From Oscillospiraceae bacterium (GTDB lineage: Bacteria; Bacillota; Clostridia; Oscillospirales; Acutalibacteraceae): DNA of 64,000 nt. Below the pieces are notes generated by a model, which was not told the DNA's origin, searched no databases, and worked only from the letters and a program-made list of their open reading frames with translations. The stretch spans positions 1 to 64,000 of the forward strand of contig JAISXG010000054.1 in assembly GCA_031270605.1 (NCBI GenBank), read 5' to 3'. The position numbers and the translations under genes are program-made. This document shows, piece after piece, positions 1-8,763 of the stretch (position 1 is its first letter; each line of letters starts with the position of its first letter).

Positions 1-183
1 CTCCGGCCGGAAAATATTCAGAAGCAGCCGTGCTACTCCCTTGTTTTCGGCAACGAGGCAACGGGGCTTCCCCCTTGCTTTCGGAACTTTGGCACAAGCG
101 TCAAAATCCCGCAGTCGGCGCTGGTTGATTCGCTGAATCTATCTGTGGCCGTCGGAGTCGGCGTTTATGTGTTTACCCTATAA
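1..183 (+). CDS. SPOUT (TrmH/SpoU family) RNA 2'-O-methyltransferase, C-terminal end only
   Basis: The window opens inside a plus-strand gene, read in frame from base 1 to the TAA at 181-183 (60 residues). The visible part carries the last two SPOUT motifs: a LVFGNEATGLP stretch (family form LxFGxExxGLP) followed by IPQ, and SLNLSVAVGVGVYVF near the end (family form SLNLSxAxxxxxYE). In this family these motifs form the trefoil knot that binds S-adenosylmethionine and methylates a ribose in tRNA or rRNA. The protein ends almost directly after motif 3. The N-terminal half, which would show which RNA is modified, is outside the window. The family call is firm; the substrate is unknown. Confidence 0.8.
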   Translation, partial: LRPENIQKQPCYSLVFGNEATGLPPCFRNFGTSVKIPQSALVDSLNLSVAVGVGVYVFTL

Positions 184-240
184 GTTTACCCCTTTTTATC
201 GGTGTTTTATATAACACACAAAAGCTTTTATCATCAACAA

Positions 241-285
241 AAAAATCCATTCGCCCGGCCTTCTGCGCCTTGCGAATGGATTTTT
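241..285. terminator. Bidirectional Rho-independent terminator
   Basis: A perfect 14-bp inverted repeat (241-254 and 272-285) has A-rich left and T-rich right ends, so it can terminate on both strands. It lies between the methyltransferase stop (183) and the converging acyl-CoA synthetase stop (319) and serves both genes. Confidence 0.85.
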
Positions 286-318
286 CTTATGGGATTTATA
301 TTATATGAAAGTATGCTG

Positions 319-1947
319 CTATGAGTGCATCTGCGCCTCAACCAAGGTTTCAGCACAATACCGCTCGCGCAGCTTCGGTTTTTCAATCTTGCCCGTGGGG
401 TTGCGCGGAACAGAATCAAAAATCACCTTGCGCGGCCGTTTGTAGCGCGGCAAGTCCAGGCAGAACTCGTTGACCTCTTCCTCCATCAGCTCCATGCCGG
501 GCTTGACCTCGATAATTGCCGCCGTAATTTCGCCGAGGCGCTTTTCGGGCAGGCCGATCACGGCCACGTCCTTGATTTTCTGGTTGGCGCGCAAAAAATC
601 CTCGATCTGCACCGGGTAAATATTCTCGCCGCCGGTGATAATAACGTCTTTTTTACGGTCAACAAGATAAATAAAGCCGTCCTCGTCCTGCTTCGCCATG
701 TCGCCGCTGAGCAGCCAGCCGTTTTTCAAGGTTGCGGCGGTTGCCTTCTCGTCATTATAATAGCACTTCATCACACCCGGGCCTTTGATATAAAGCTCGC
801 CCACATCGCCCTGTTTGACTGGATTTCCCTGCTCGTCTGCAATCATAATCTCCCAACCGTAGCCGGGCACGCCGATGGCGCCGACCTTGTGGATGTTCTC
901 AACCCCAAGGTGCACGCAGCCGGGGCCGATGGACTCGCTCAGGCCGTAGTTCGTGTCATAGTCATGCTTCGGAAAATGCTCCTTCCAGCGTTTGATCAGG
1001 CTGGGGGGAACGGGCTGGGCGCCGATGTGCATGAGCCGCCACTGGTCAAGCTGATAGTCCGCGGGATTCAGCTCACCGCCGTCGATCGCGTCAAGAATAT
1101 CCTGCGCCCACGGCACAAGCAACCAGACGATCGTGCAGTTCTCCTCCGACACCGCGCGCAAAATCCATTCGGGCTTGATGCCCTTGAGAATCACGCCGCG
1201 GCCGCCCACAAGAAAACTGCCGAACCAGTGCATTTTCGCGCCGGTGTGGTAAAGCGGCGGGATGCACAGGAAAATATCGTCATGCGTCTGCGAATGGTGC
1301 TTGTTCTCTGTGACGCAGGCGGAAAACACGCTGCTGTGCGTATGTAAAATCGCTTTTGGAAAGCCCGTCGTGCCCGAGGAGAAATAAATTGCGGCGTCAT
1401 CCTCTTCAACCACGGGAATCATCGGATCCTCATCGCTCATTGCGGCGGTCAGTTCCCTGTAATCCTCGGCAAAATCCGGCTTGGTATGGCCGAAATACAG
1501 CAGGGTTTTCAGGTTCACCGCCTGATCCTTGATTTGCGCCACGCGGTCAATGAACTCGGTGCCGATAATCAAAGCCGTGGCTTCTGAAAGCTTCAGGCAA
1601 TACAGGATTTCATCGGCGGAATATCTGAAATTAAACGGCACGGCGATGCCGCCCATTTTTAAAACGCCAAAATAAATCGGCAGCCATTCAATGCTGTTCA
1701 TCAGCAAAATGGCGATTTTGTCGCCCTTTTTGTAACCCTTCGCGAGCAAAAGATTCGCGAAGCGGTTCGCACGGCGGTCAAATTCCTGCCATGTGATCTC
1801 GCGGCGAAACCGAACCGAAGGTTTCGCTTCCACAAGCTCGAACTCTTTCCAACCGCTTTTTGCATCCTTTTCAGGATTGATTTCAACCAATGCGATCTCA
1901 TCCGCGAATTCGGCTGCGTTTTTTCTCAATACGTCAGCGACCAGCAC
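319..1947 (-). CDS. AMP-dependent acyl-CoA synthetase / ligase (ANL superfamily)
   Basis: Predicted cytoplasmic enzyme of about 542 residues that activates a carboxylic acid as an acyl-AMP and transfers it to CoA. ANL motifs occur in order: P-loop FSSGTTGFPKA (about 189-199), YGLSES (334-339), the GWLLSGD / DRKKDVI region (410-436), and C-terminal NPTGKIEK with the catalytic lysine near 520. I place the start at the GTG at 1947 because a GAGATGAGGG ribosome site lies 5-7 nt upstream; a TTG at 1968 would add seven residues but has no site. The gene stands alone with its own promoter and a palindrome in the leader. Medium/long-chain fatty acids or aromatic acids are both possible substrates; nothing nearby decides between them. 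Confidence 0.88.
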   Translation of the reverse strand: MLVADVLRKNAAEFADEIALVEINPEKDAKSGWKEFELVEAKPSVRFRREITWQEFDRRANRFANLLLAKGYKKGDKIAILLMNSIEWLPIYFGVLKMGGIAVPFNFRYSADEILYCLKLSEATALIIGTEFIDRVAQIKDQAVNLKTLLYFGHTKPDFAEDYRELTAAMSDEDPMIPVVEEDDAAIYFSSGTTGFPKAILHTHSSVFSACVTENKHHSQTHDDIFLCIPPLYHTGAKMHWFGSFLVGGRGVILKGIKPEWILRAVSEENCTIVWLLVPWAQDILDAIDGGELNPADYQLDQWRLMHIGAQPVPPSLIKRWKEHFPKHDYDTNYGLSESIGPGCVHLGVENIHKVGAIGVPGYGWEIMIADEQGNPVKQGDVGELYIKGPGVMKCYYNDEKATAATLKNGWLLSGDMAKQDEDGFIYLVDRKKDVIITGGENIYPVQIEDFLRANQKIKDVAVIGLPEKRLGEITAAIIEVKPGMELMEEEVNEFCLDLPRYKRPRKVIFDSVPRNPTGKIEKPKLRERYCAETLVEAQMHS

Positions 1948-1979
1948 AAAAAATCCCTCATCTCCCAATCATATACTAT

Positions 1980-1993
1980 TTTAACGCGTTAAA
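1980..1993. promoter_or_regulatory. 14-bp perfect palindrome, candidate operator
   Basis: TTTAACGCGTTAAA is fully self-complementary. It lies about 18 bases downstream of the -10 box at 2011-2016, between promoter and start codon of the acyl-CoA synthetase, where a bound repressor would block transcription. No regulator gene lies next to it; the binding protein is unknown. Confidence 0.5.
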
Positions 1994-2010
1994 GCCTAAT
2001 AGTCTTTGCT

Positions 2011-2039
2011 ATTATACCTGAAATTGCCCGCATTGTAAA
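2011..2039 (-). promoter_or_regulatory. Sigma-A promoter of the acyl-CoA synthetase
   Basis: On the minus strand: TTTACA (2034-2039), 17-bp spacer, TATAAT (2011-2016). The start codon is 64 bp downstream of the -10 box. Confidence 0.8.
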
Positions 2040-2104
2040 GTCTGACCATTAAAAAAAGCCCACAAACTTCATATGCAAAAATTGTCATATTCACCAAAAA
2101 AATC

Positions 2105-2133
2105 TTGACCTTATCCGGCAAAAATGCTATGAT
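2105..2133 (+). promoter_or_regulatory. Sigma-A promoter of the PTS IIC gene
   Basis: TTGACC (2105-2110), 17-bp spacer, TATGAT (2128-2133), leaving an approximately 85-nt leader before the ATG at 2227. It is divergent from the acyl-CoA synthetase promoter about 70 bp away. Confidence 0.78.
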
Positions 2134-2226
2134 TTCTAAATAATAGATGCACTTATCCATCTATTGTGCAACAGGGAAAACAGGGGATCGGGGAACAAAA
2201 CAAAAACATGAGGGGAATTACAACGC

Positions 2227-3669
2227 ATGAGAAAATCATTACTTGAAACAAAAAAACACATCTACCGCACAACGGCCGTGCTCTTTTTGTTCCAGCTGTT
2301 CGGGGCATTGGGAGCGGGCTTTTTGTTTGTTGTCGGCAATATTCTGGGCATCGAAATATTAAAACCCGGGCATGCGTTCAGCGAGGTGCTTTGGCATCTG
2401 TTTTTCTGGGCGACAGACTTCTTTTTTATTGCGCTGGTTATGATTCTTTCTTATCTCATCGCGGGCCTGCCGGCCCTTGCCCCGGCGCTGACGCTGGGCG
2501 TTTATTTCGCCCATTTTGCCGGGCAATACGCCGGTTCGGGTTTTGACACGCCGCTCTACGGCGCGTTTTTCGCGACCCCGCGTTCCGACGCTGGCGGCGT
2601 GAATATCGGTTATATGGGCTATCTGATCATGGCCCTGCTGCTGGGCTACTTAATCAAAAACCTTTTCGCTTTGTGGGACAAAATCAAGCTCACAGCCGGC
2701 CCAAAGCTCAACCGGCCGATTGCCGCTGTTCAAAAAAAGATCAAGCCCCTGCAAGACCTCTCGCTTGACGGCGTCACACTCCTTGAGGGTATTGACCTGA
2801 TCGTTCTTTTCTTGATTCTCCCCATCGTTTCGGCAATCATCACCTATTGCGCCGTGCAATACCTGATTGCCGTTCCGTTCAATGCCCTGGGCGAAGCACT
2901 CGAGCCTGTTATTGTGAACTTGTATCAATCAAGCAACACCCTCGGCGGCATCCTATCCGGCGCGCTTGTGGGCTTTGACCTCATCGGCCCGCTCTCAAAA
3001 GCCGCATTTCGCGCAGCCGGCACGCTCGCAAGCACAGGCAATGCAGTGCCGATGACGGTTTATGCCCTTTGCTTCGCGGTTATGGGTTGGGTGCCGATGG
3101 CTGGATATTTGCTCTCAAAGGTCACGAAAAAAGGCGGAAAAATGGACACAGACGACATGAACATCGCCGTGTCCGGCCCCATCAACGCATTTTTTGACAA
3201 TATGAAGCTCACGGTCAACTTCTCAATGACCTTCGCTATGCGCGACCCGGTGCGCGTCATTCTTTCTTTCATCACCTCGGGCGCGCTCACTGGCGTGCTC
3301 GCCGGGGCGTTTGCCCTCGGCAACAAAAACTATATCACCAATGAATTCATTGAAAAATTCCTGTCAAACGAAATTTATGTGTCCTTTTTGCAGCCCATGC
3401 GCTCCATCACCGCCACTTCAAAGGGCCTGCTGCTGCCCGTGTGCGGCGCGGTCGGCGCGCTTGCGGGCGCGGTTGTCATGATTTTTTTGAAGGAGCTCGC
3501 ATATAAGAAACAGCTCAAAAACAGCAGTGTTTTTGAGCCGGACGGCGATATCGTTCTGGAGGTACGCGGCATATCCCAGCGCTTCAACAAAAAACACCCT
3601 ACAGAGAAAACGTGTGATGGGGAAATTCAGGAATCAGATGCGACAGATCATCTGAAAACGAAAGCCTGA
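2227..3669 (+). CDS. PTS system fructose-type IIC membrane component (stand-alone)
   Basis: Polytopic membrane protein of 480 residues with about nine hydrophobic segments. The segment ALVGFDLIGPLSKAAFRAA (about 245-263) resembles the substrate-binding loop of fructose-family EIIC proteins. In the phosphotransferase system IIC takes up sugar while IIB phosphorylates it; no IIA or IIB domain is fused or adjacent. General HPr (ptsH) is encoded about 30 kb away. The last 50 residues are hydrophilic and charged. An AGGGGAA ribosome site precedes the ATG. The 3' end overlaps the converging histidine phosphatase gene by 71 bp. It may work with IIA/IIB encoded elsewhere or have become a PTS-independent transporter or sensor; the substrate is not predictable. 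Confidence 0.8.
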   Translation: MRKSLLETKKHIYRTTAVLFLFQLFGALGAGFLFVVGNILGIEILKPGHAFSEVLWHLFFWATDFFFIALVMILSYLIAGLPALAPALTLGVYFAHFAGQYAGSGFDTPLYGAFFATPRSDAGGVNIGYMGYLIMALLLGYLIKNLFALWDKIKLTAGPKLNRPIAAVQKKIKPLQDLSLDGVTLLEGIDLIVLFLILPIVSAIITYCAVQYLIAVPFNALGEALEPVIVNLYQSSNTLGGILSGALVGFDLIGPLSKAAFRAAGTLASTGNAVPMTVYALCFAVMGWVPMAGYLLSKVTKKGGKMDTDDMNIAVSGPINAFFDNMKLTVNFSMTFAMRDPVRVILSFITSGALTGVLAGAFALGNKNYITNEFIEKFLSNEIYVSFLQPMRSITATSKGLLLPVCGAVGALAGAVVMIFLKELAYKKQLKNSSVFEPDGDIVLEVRGISQRFNKKHPTEKTCDGEIQESDATDHLKTKA

Positions 3670-4282
3670 TCCGCCCGTTTTCAAAATACCGCACCTTCGT
3701 CAGCGCAGTGTTTTCACTGCAGAAATTAAAGCCTTCCACCAGCGGCAGACCCGTCGCGGCGGTGGTCAAAGAATGCATAAAGGTTCCGTGGGCAACGAGC
3801 ATCACGCGCTCGCCCTGCGTGAACCTTTTTCTTATGTAATCAATCACGTTCCGCGCTCGCAGAAGACGCTGCGCATGGTCCACCTCAAGGCTTGAAGGAT
3901 AAACCGGACTTTCTGTAAAAACAAAAGAAAACGCCGCATCGGGAAACAGCTCGCGTAGCCGTTTTTCGGGCGTGCCCCTGTACCCTTCGGGCGCGCCGAC
4001 CTCCATCAGCTCGGGCATAAGCTCCATGCGAAACGCAGATTTACCTGTTTGCTGCCGCACAATTTCATAAGCGGTTTCCACCGCGCGCAGCAGCGGGCTT
4101 GCAATCACAACATCCAAATCACAGGGGGCCATGCGCTCCCCAAGCAAAAAAGCCTGCCGCCGCCCAAGCGGCGTCAAACGCGGATTCTCGCGTTCCTCTT
4201 CGCTCAGCGCCGCGGCCGAAACATTGTTCGCCGCGCGCACATTGCCCTCGGATTCCCCGTGACGTGTCATATAAAGTTCCAT
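3599..4282 (-). CDS. Histidine phosphatase (phosphoglycerate mutase-like) family protein
   Basis: A 227-residue protein of the branch-1 histidine phosphatase superfamily. The catalytic RHGES is at residues 8-12, the second part of the pocket at ASPLLRAVET (about 61-70), and the second catalytic histidine in VAHGTFMHSL (about 165). Such proteins dephosphorylate small metabolites or phosphoproteins; this length fits a phosphatase as well as a cofactor-dependent mutase. Its ATG is one base after the TGA of the XRE gene (TGAcATG), with GGAGAA as ribosome site, so the two are translationally coupled. The 3' end overlaps the converging PTS gene by 71 bp. Substrate unknown. Confidence 0.82.
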   Translation of the reverse strand: MELYMTRHGESEGNVRAANNVSAAALSEEERENPRLTPLGRRQAFLLGERMAPCDLDVVIASPLLRAVETAYEIVRQQTGKSAFRMELMPELMEVGAPEGYRGTPEKRLRELFPDAAFSFVFTESPVYPSSLEVDHAQRLLRARNVIDYIRKRFTQGERVMLVAHGTFMHSLTTAATGLPLVEGFNFCSENTALTKVRYFENGRIRLSFSDDLSHLIPEFPHHTFSL

Positions 4283-4283
4283 G

Positions 4284-5000
4284 TCATTCTCCGGCTTTTT
4301 CTGTTTTTGCAGCCTCTGCCTTTAAGCGTCTTTTTCTTCTTGTATTATAAACAAAATAATAATATATAAAGCTTGTCGGATAAAGCACCCATAGCCGATT
4401 CCACAAATGAATAGCGGGTATCACATAAAATTCCAAATACAAACAAGTGCCCACATAAATCATCGTGATCAGCACCGGGTATAAAAAGAAATACCCGTTT
4501 TTGCGTTCGATGGCAAGCCCCGCCGAATAATAAACGGGAATCGACACAACAAACAACCACGAAAAACGCCAGCCGTCTTCTTTAAAAAGAGATCCCAAAG
4601 TAATAAACAGAATCAACGCGATAATGGCATAGGGAAAGTTAAACCACCTGCTGTGCCTTGCCCAGGCGAGAGCGGCTTTCACAAACCCGGTGACGCTGGT
4701 GATATCAATAACAACGCTTTCCTGCCCATTTTGCGCGTTCGGCTCCGTTGCCGGCGCGCTTTCTTCCTGTTCAGAGCCTTCGGGCTCTTTATCGACTGGA
4801 ACAAGCAGCAGCAATTCATCCAATGAAACCTGATAAATCTTCGCAAGAGATACAAGATTGTCAGTGTCGGGCGAGGCTTCTGCCCGCTCCCATTTTGACA
4901 CTGCCTGCCTGGATATGCCCAGCTTTTCCGCAAGCTGTTCTTGTGAAAACCCGTGTTTCTTCCGCAATTGCAATAATTGATTGGCGATTTCGATGTTCAT
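4284..5000 (-). CDS. XRE-family helix-turn-helix regulator with C-terminal membrane segments
   Basis: A 238-residue protein. Residues 1-65 are a Cro/CI-type HTH (GFSQEQLAEKLGISRQAVSKW, a very typical HTH_3 core). An acidic, low-complexity linker follows (about 70-95), then four or five hydrophobic segments (about 115-220) and a basic tail. It is therefore probably a membrane-tethered DNA-binding protein that could respond to the envelope or to a membrane partner. It is the first gene of a pair with the phosphatase. A 9-bp inverted repeat 80 bp upstream of its start is a likely operator, suggesting autoregulation. The two-gene ABC exporter immediately upstream on the same strand is a plausible co-regulated system. 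The signal is unknown. Confidence 0.8.
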   Translation of the reverse strand: MNIEIANQLLQLRKKHGFSQEQLAEKLGISRQAVSKWERAEASPDTDNLVSLAKIYQVSLDELLLLVPVDKEPEGSEQEESAPATEPNAQNGQESVVIDITSVTGFVKAALAWARHSRWFNFPYAIIALILFITLGSLFKEDGWRFSWLFVVSIPVYYSAGLAIERKNGYFFLYPVLITMIYVGTCLYLEFYVIPAIHLWNRLWVLYPTSFIYYYFVYNTRRKRRLKAEAAKTEKAGE

Positions 5001-5079
5001 GCTCTATGATTTTCCTTTCGTATATGAACCCCTTCGGGAAAAGATTGACTTTACCACTATAGATAAGAGATTCATATTC

Positions 5080-5106
5080 AGTTTGAAATATGACTATTTT
5101 CAAACT
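5080..5106. promoter_or_regulatory. Inverted repeat, candidate XRE operator
   Basis: AGTTTGAAA (5080-5088), 9-nt spacer, TTTCAAACT (5098-5106): a perfect 9-bp dyad in the 126-bp gap between the exporter permease stop and the XRE start. The centre-to-centre distance of 18 bp (about two helical turns) suits a dimeric HTH protein. Confidence 0.5.
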
Positions 5107-5126
5107 TCCCCTCAATAAAATTTGTA

Positions 5127-8100
5127 TTATTCAACAGACTGGAAAGATTCCACCATGCTCACCTTCCGAATTTTTCGACGCATGATCAGATTGACTAAAA
5201 TTGAAAACAGAATCGAGAGCGCCGCGGCGATTACAAAGGCGAACCAGTGGACCGTACGGCCGAACATGACCATATCCACTTCCGTAAAGTTAACGATCAT
5301 CCGGTGCAGACCAATCCCAAAAACCAAGCCCAGAACCGTGCTGATCGCCGTCATAAAATAATTTTCCCTATGAATATAGTCAGAAACCTCGTTGTCATAG
5401 AACCCCACGACCTTGAGCGTCGCAAGCTCCCTCGTGCGCTCGTTGATGTTGATGTTTGAAAGATTATAAAGCACCACAAACGCCAGAATAATGGCGGCGG
5501 CGATAAAGAGCATAACCAGAAGAGAGATCGTTCTGACAATCTCAGAGAACATGTTCATTGTATCTGTCGTGAAAGCGACGGCGTTGATGCCTTCATGCGC
5601 CATCAAGTCCACGGCAAGCTGGCTCTTATCTGTTGAAACGCCGGAAGGTGCGGTTGCCGCGTCGGCTTTCACCTGTTCAGCAAGCTTGCCGACGGCATAG
5701 GTGTATTTTGCGTCTTCGCCAAAGGCGCCTTGATAAACCGAGGGCGAAATATAAATATAACTGAATGTGTAGTTTTCAACGATCCCCGAAACCGTCAGCT
5801 CCGTTTTGTTGCCCTCCGTGTCCAAAACAAAAACGGTATCGCCCACACGGGTGTCTGTCGAGCGGGCGAATTTTTCCGTCACAAACACATCGCCGTCACC
5901 CAACGTAAGGGATATTTTGTCTTTGCGGTTCTGCAAGTTCACATATTCTCCAAGCATCGCCGCATCTTCAGGAATATAAACATAAACATCGTGCATCTCG
6001 TCGATCCTGTCTGAGCCGCCTTCGAAAGACTGCATCGAAACCAGCATGGCGGACGCAACCCTGCTGTCGCGCGTGATGGCGCCCAGCACATCAGAGCCGC
6101 CTGAGGTCTGCGCCTCTGAAAAAACAAACTGCATGTCATATTTCGCAATGCCGCCGCTGCCATACTGCTTTGTCATAATATCCGCCACCGAGCCATAGAA
6201 GCCCGTGGCGGCCAAAAGCAGCGCCGTACAGCCGGACATGCCGACCAGCGTCATAAAAAACCGCTTCGGATTCCTGAACAGGTTGCGCACCGTCACCTTT
6301 GAGGTGAAGCCCAGACGCTTCCAGACAAAGCCGACGCGTTCCAAAAAAACACGTTTGCCCGGCTCGGGCGCTTTGGGGCGCATGAGCACCGCGGGATTCA
6401 CGCGAATATCCTTGCGGCAGGCGAACACCGCCGCGGCAACCGTCGAGAGCATCGCGACAAGAAGCCCGATCGCAACATACTGCACGGGGAAGGTAATGAT
6501 TAATTCGGGCATCTCGAACATGATGCTCCATGTATAGAAAATAATTTTGGGAATCACATAAAAACCGAGCCCGAGCCCCAGCGCGCTGCCCACAATGCTG
6601 GCAAACAAAGCATAATATATATATTTCATCGCAACACTGCGCGGCTGGTAGCCCAATGCAAACAGCGTGCCGAACTGCGTGCGATCCTCCTCAACCATTC
6701 TTGTGATTGTCGTCAGGCTGATCAGCGCGGCGATCAAAACAAAAAAGACGGGGAAAACGTTCGAAACCATCTGCACGGTGTCGATTGCGTTGCTGTAGCT
6801 TTCATAGCCCGGCGTGTCGTTTCTGTCATACACATGCCACTTCGCGCCGCCAACCTTGCCAAGCAGGCTTTTTGCCCCGGCAATTTTTGTTTCGGCCAGC
6901 TTGATTTCCTTCTCAGCCTCGGCAACCGACTCGTCATAGCTCTGCTTCATTTTCTCATATGTTTCGGGGGCCGTGTCGACAGTATTTTTCAGCAGAATCA
7001 GCTCGCCCTGCGCCGTCGTGTAATTCATCAGCAGGTCTGTGCTGGCTGATGAAAGCTGGGAGGAATAGGATTCGATCACATTCTTCACAGAGGTGAGCTT
7101 TGCCTCCGCCGCGTCCAAAAGCGTGCGTTTGCTCGCAAGCTCGTTCTCAGCCGTCGCAATCTGCGTTTTCAGCTTATCAACCTGGGGCTTTGCGGCATCA
7201 TATTTGCTTTTTTGAATATTCAACTCCTGCTCTTTTGCCGTGAGATCCAGCTTGATCCGTTCAGCTTCTTGATTCACCAGCTGCATGGCGCTCAAAGCAA
7301 GCGCGCCCGCGCCAAGACTCTGGATGCTTGCAAACAGCTCGGGGTTAAAATCATTAATGAGGCCGAGAATATTCTGAATGTCGGGATTATTCAGCTGCTC
7401 CTGCTGCTGTTTCGCAAGGGATTCAAAAACTCCCTGCGTCGTATTCAAAAGTGTCCTTGTTGTATCCACAGAGGTTTGCGCCATAGCCAGCTGCGACTCT
7501 ATTTTTTCGAAATCACTGAAGGAAGAAGCGGTTCTGCGCTGAATCTCCTTCAACGCGGCGTCCGCCGTGTTCCACTCCAAACGCGCCTGTGCCACACGGT
7601 TGCTTTCATAATTATAGTTATTGATTTGCGCCTGCAAATCTGCGCCGCCCTTGTTGATTTCGGTTTGAAGCGTGCCGAACTTCTCGTCAAACTCCCGCTT
7701 CTTCTGCGCATAAATCGCGCTGCCGTTGTCAACAAGCTGTTTGAGCTCGTCAAGCTGGGTTTTCGCGTCGCCAAAGCGCGCGTCAATTTCGGCCTGCACA
7801 GAGGTGAGCTGCAGCTCAGCCTCAACGATCTGCGCCGGCAGCTTCGCGTTTAAATCATTCGCGCGAACCGCCAAACGCTCCTGCGAAAGCTTTTCAATCT
7901 CATTCATCACAAGAACAAGATGGTTAAAATATTCCTGTGAAAACGCGTCAAACCTGTCCGCGTCCTTCACCGTGATATAAACCTCGGTGTAATAATCCGT
8001 CACAAACGCGTCCTCGGGAACATAAATAAACGTGCCGACCTTGCCGCTGCCCACAAGCGTGTTGCCGCGCTCAAACGAGAGGTAATAGGGCGATTCGATA

Positions 8101-8687
8101 ACACCCACAATCACAAACTCGTTGGTGTCAAGCGAGGCGAAGATGCTGTCGCCGTCGGCTCCGCCGTCCAGCCTGACGGTGCTGCCGATCTGATAGCTGT
8201 CAGGCGTTGAAAGCTTGCTGCGGTCGACCAGGCATTCATTTTTCGCGGTCGGGTATCTGCCCTCCACCAGCGTGGGGCGGTTGATGAAATTCCCGTCGTT
8301 CGTGCCGTTGCAAAAATCCGCGAATTTCTGAAGGTTCAGGCCGTATGCCCGGGCGCTGATCTGCGAACCGTCAATGTCCGATTCAACATTCCCGTTGACC
8401 CACACAAGCGCGTCCACAAATTTTGCGGGCATTAAATAGTCCACGCCCTCGATTTTCGCAAGCTCGCGCAGATCAAAGGGCGTCAACCCCAAGGAGGACT
8501 GCACCCGGATATCCATCAAATTATTATCCAAAAAATATTGGTTGGCCGTGGCACGCATGTCCGGCCCGCCGGACTTAAAGCCCACAAAAAAGCTGATTCC
8601 CACGGCGACGATGATCACAATGGAAACAAAACGGCTGAAACTGTATTTGATTGCGCGCAGCGTGCTTTTGAATAATGCCTTGCTCAC
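5127..8687 (-). CDS. ABC transporter permease, FtsX/MacB-like, with long extracytoplasmic coiled coil
   Basis: A 1186-residue permease. One membrane segment lies at the N-terminus (about 18-38). A large extracellular domain contains an alanine/glutamine-rich coiled coil (about 270-600). The first FtsX permease block spans about 640-770. A second extracellular domain is followed by the second permease block (about 1050-1180). This is the duplicated FtsX-domain layout of large Firmicutes exporters that move or act on envelope substrates rather than import nutrients. The start is a GTG with AAGGAGG about 10 nt upstream. The ATPase gene ends 76 bp upstream on the same strand. The family is clear; the substrate (peptide, lipid or toxic compound) cannot be read from sequence. 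Confidence 0.87.
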   Translation of the reverse strand: MSKALFKSTLRAIKYSFSRFVSIVIIVAVGISFFVGFKSGGPDMRATANQYFLDNNLMDIRVQSSLGLTPFDLRELAKIEGVDYLMPAKFVDALVWVNGNVESDIDGSQISARAYGLNLQKFADFCNGTNDGNFINRPTLVEGRYPTAKNECLVDRSKLSTPDSYQIGSTVRLDGGADGDSIFASLDTNEFVIVGVIESPYYLSFERGNTLVGSGKVGTFIYVPEDAFVTDYYTEVYITVKDADRFDAFSQEYFNHLVLVMNEIEKLSQERLAVRANDLNAKLPAQIVEAELQLTSVQAEIDARFGDAKTQLDELKQLVDNGSAIYAQKKREFDEKFGTLQTEINKGGADLQAQINNYNYESNRVAQARLEWNTADAALKEIQRRTASSFSDFEKIESQLAMAQTSVDTTRTLLNTTQGVFESLAKQQQEQLNNPDIQNILGLINDFNPELFASIQSLGAGALALSAMQLVNQEAERIKLDLTAKEQELNIQKSKYDAAKPQVDKLKTQIATAENELASKRTLLDAAEAKLTSVKNVIESYSSQLSSASTDLLMNYTTAQGELILLKNTVDTAPETYEKMKQSYDESVAEAEKEIKLAETKIAGAKSLLGKVGGAKWHVYDRNDTPGYESYSNAIDTVQMVSNVFPVFFVLIAALISLTTITRMVEEDRTQFGTLFALGYQPRSVAMKYIYYALFASIVGSALGLGLGFYVIPKIIFYTWSIMFEMPELIITFPVQYVAIGLLVAMLSTVAAAVFACRKDIRVNPAVLMRPKAPEPGKRVFLERVGFVWKRLGFTSKVTVRNLFRNPKRFFMTLVGMSGCTALLLAATGFYGSVADIMTKQYGSGGIAKYDMQFVFSEAQTSGGSDVLGAITRDSRVASAMLVSMQSFEGGSDRIDEMHDVYVYIPEDAAMLGEYVNLQNRKDKISLTLGDGDVFVTEKFARSTDTRVGDTVFVLDTEGNKTELTVSGIVENYTFSYIYISPSVYQGAFGEDAKYTYAVGKLAEQVKADAATAPSGVSTDKSQLAVDLMAHEGINAVAFTTDTMNMFSEIVRTISLLVMLFIAAAIILAFVVLYNLSNININERTRELATLKVVGFYDNEVSDYIHRENYFMTAISTVLGLVFGIGLHRMIVNFTEVDMVMFGRTVHWFAFVIAAALSILFSILVNLIMRRKIRKVSMVESFQSVE

Positions 8688-8763
8688 AACGAAAAAGCCT
8701 CCTTCAACTCGGGCGAAAAACAGGTTTCACCGCCCGGCCATGCATCAAAAAAGCCAAGCGTGA

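Noticed and set aside
319-1347. Long plus-strand open frame opposite the acyl-CoA synthetase
   Set aside because: It is a complement artefact of a gene with all ANL motifs on the minus strand.
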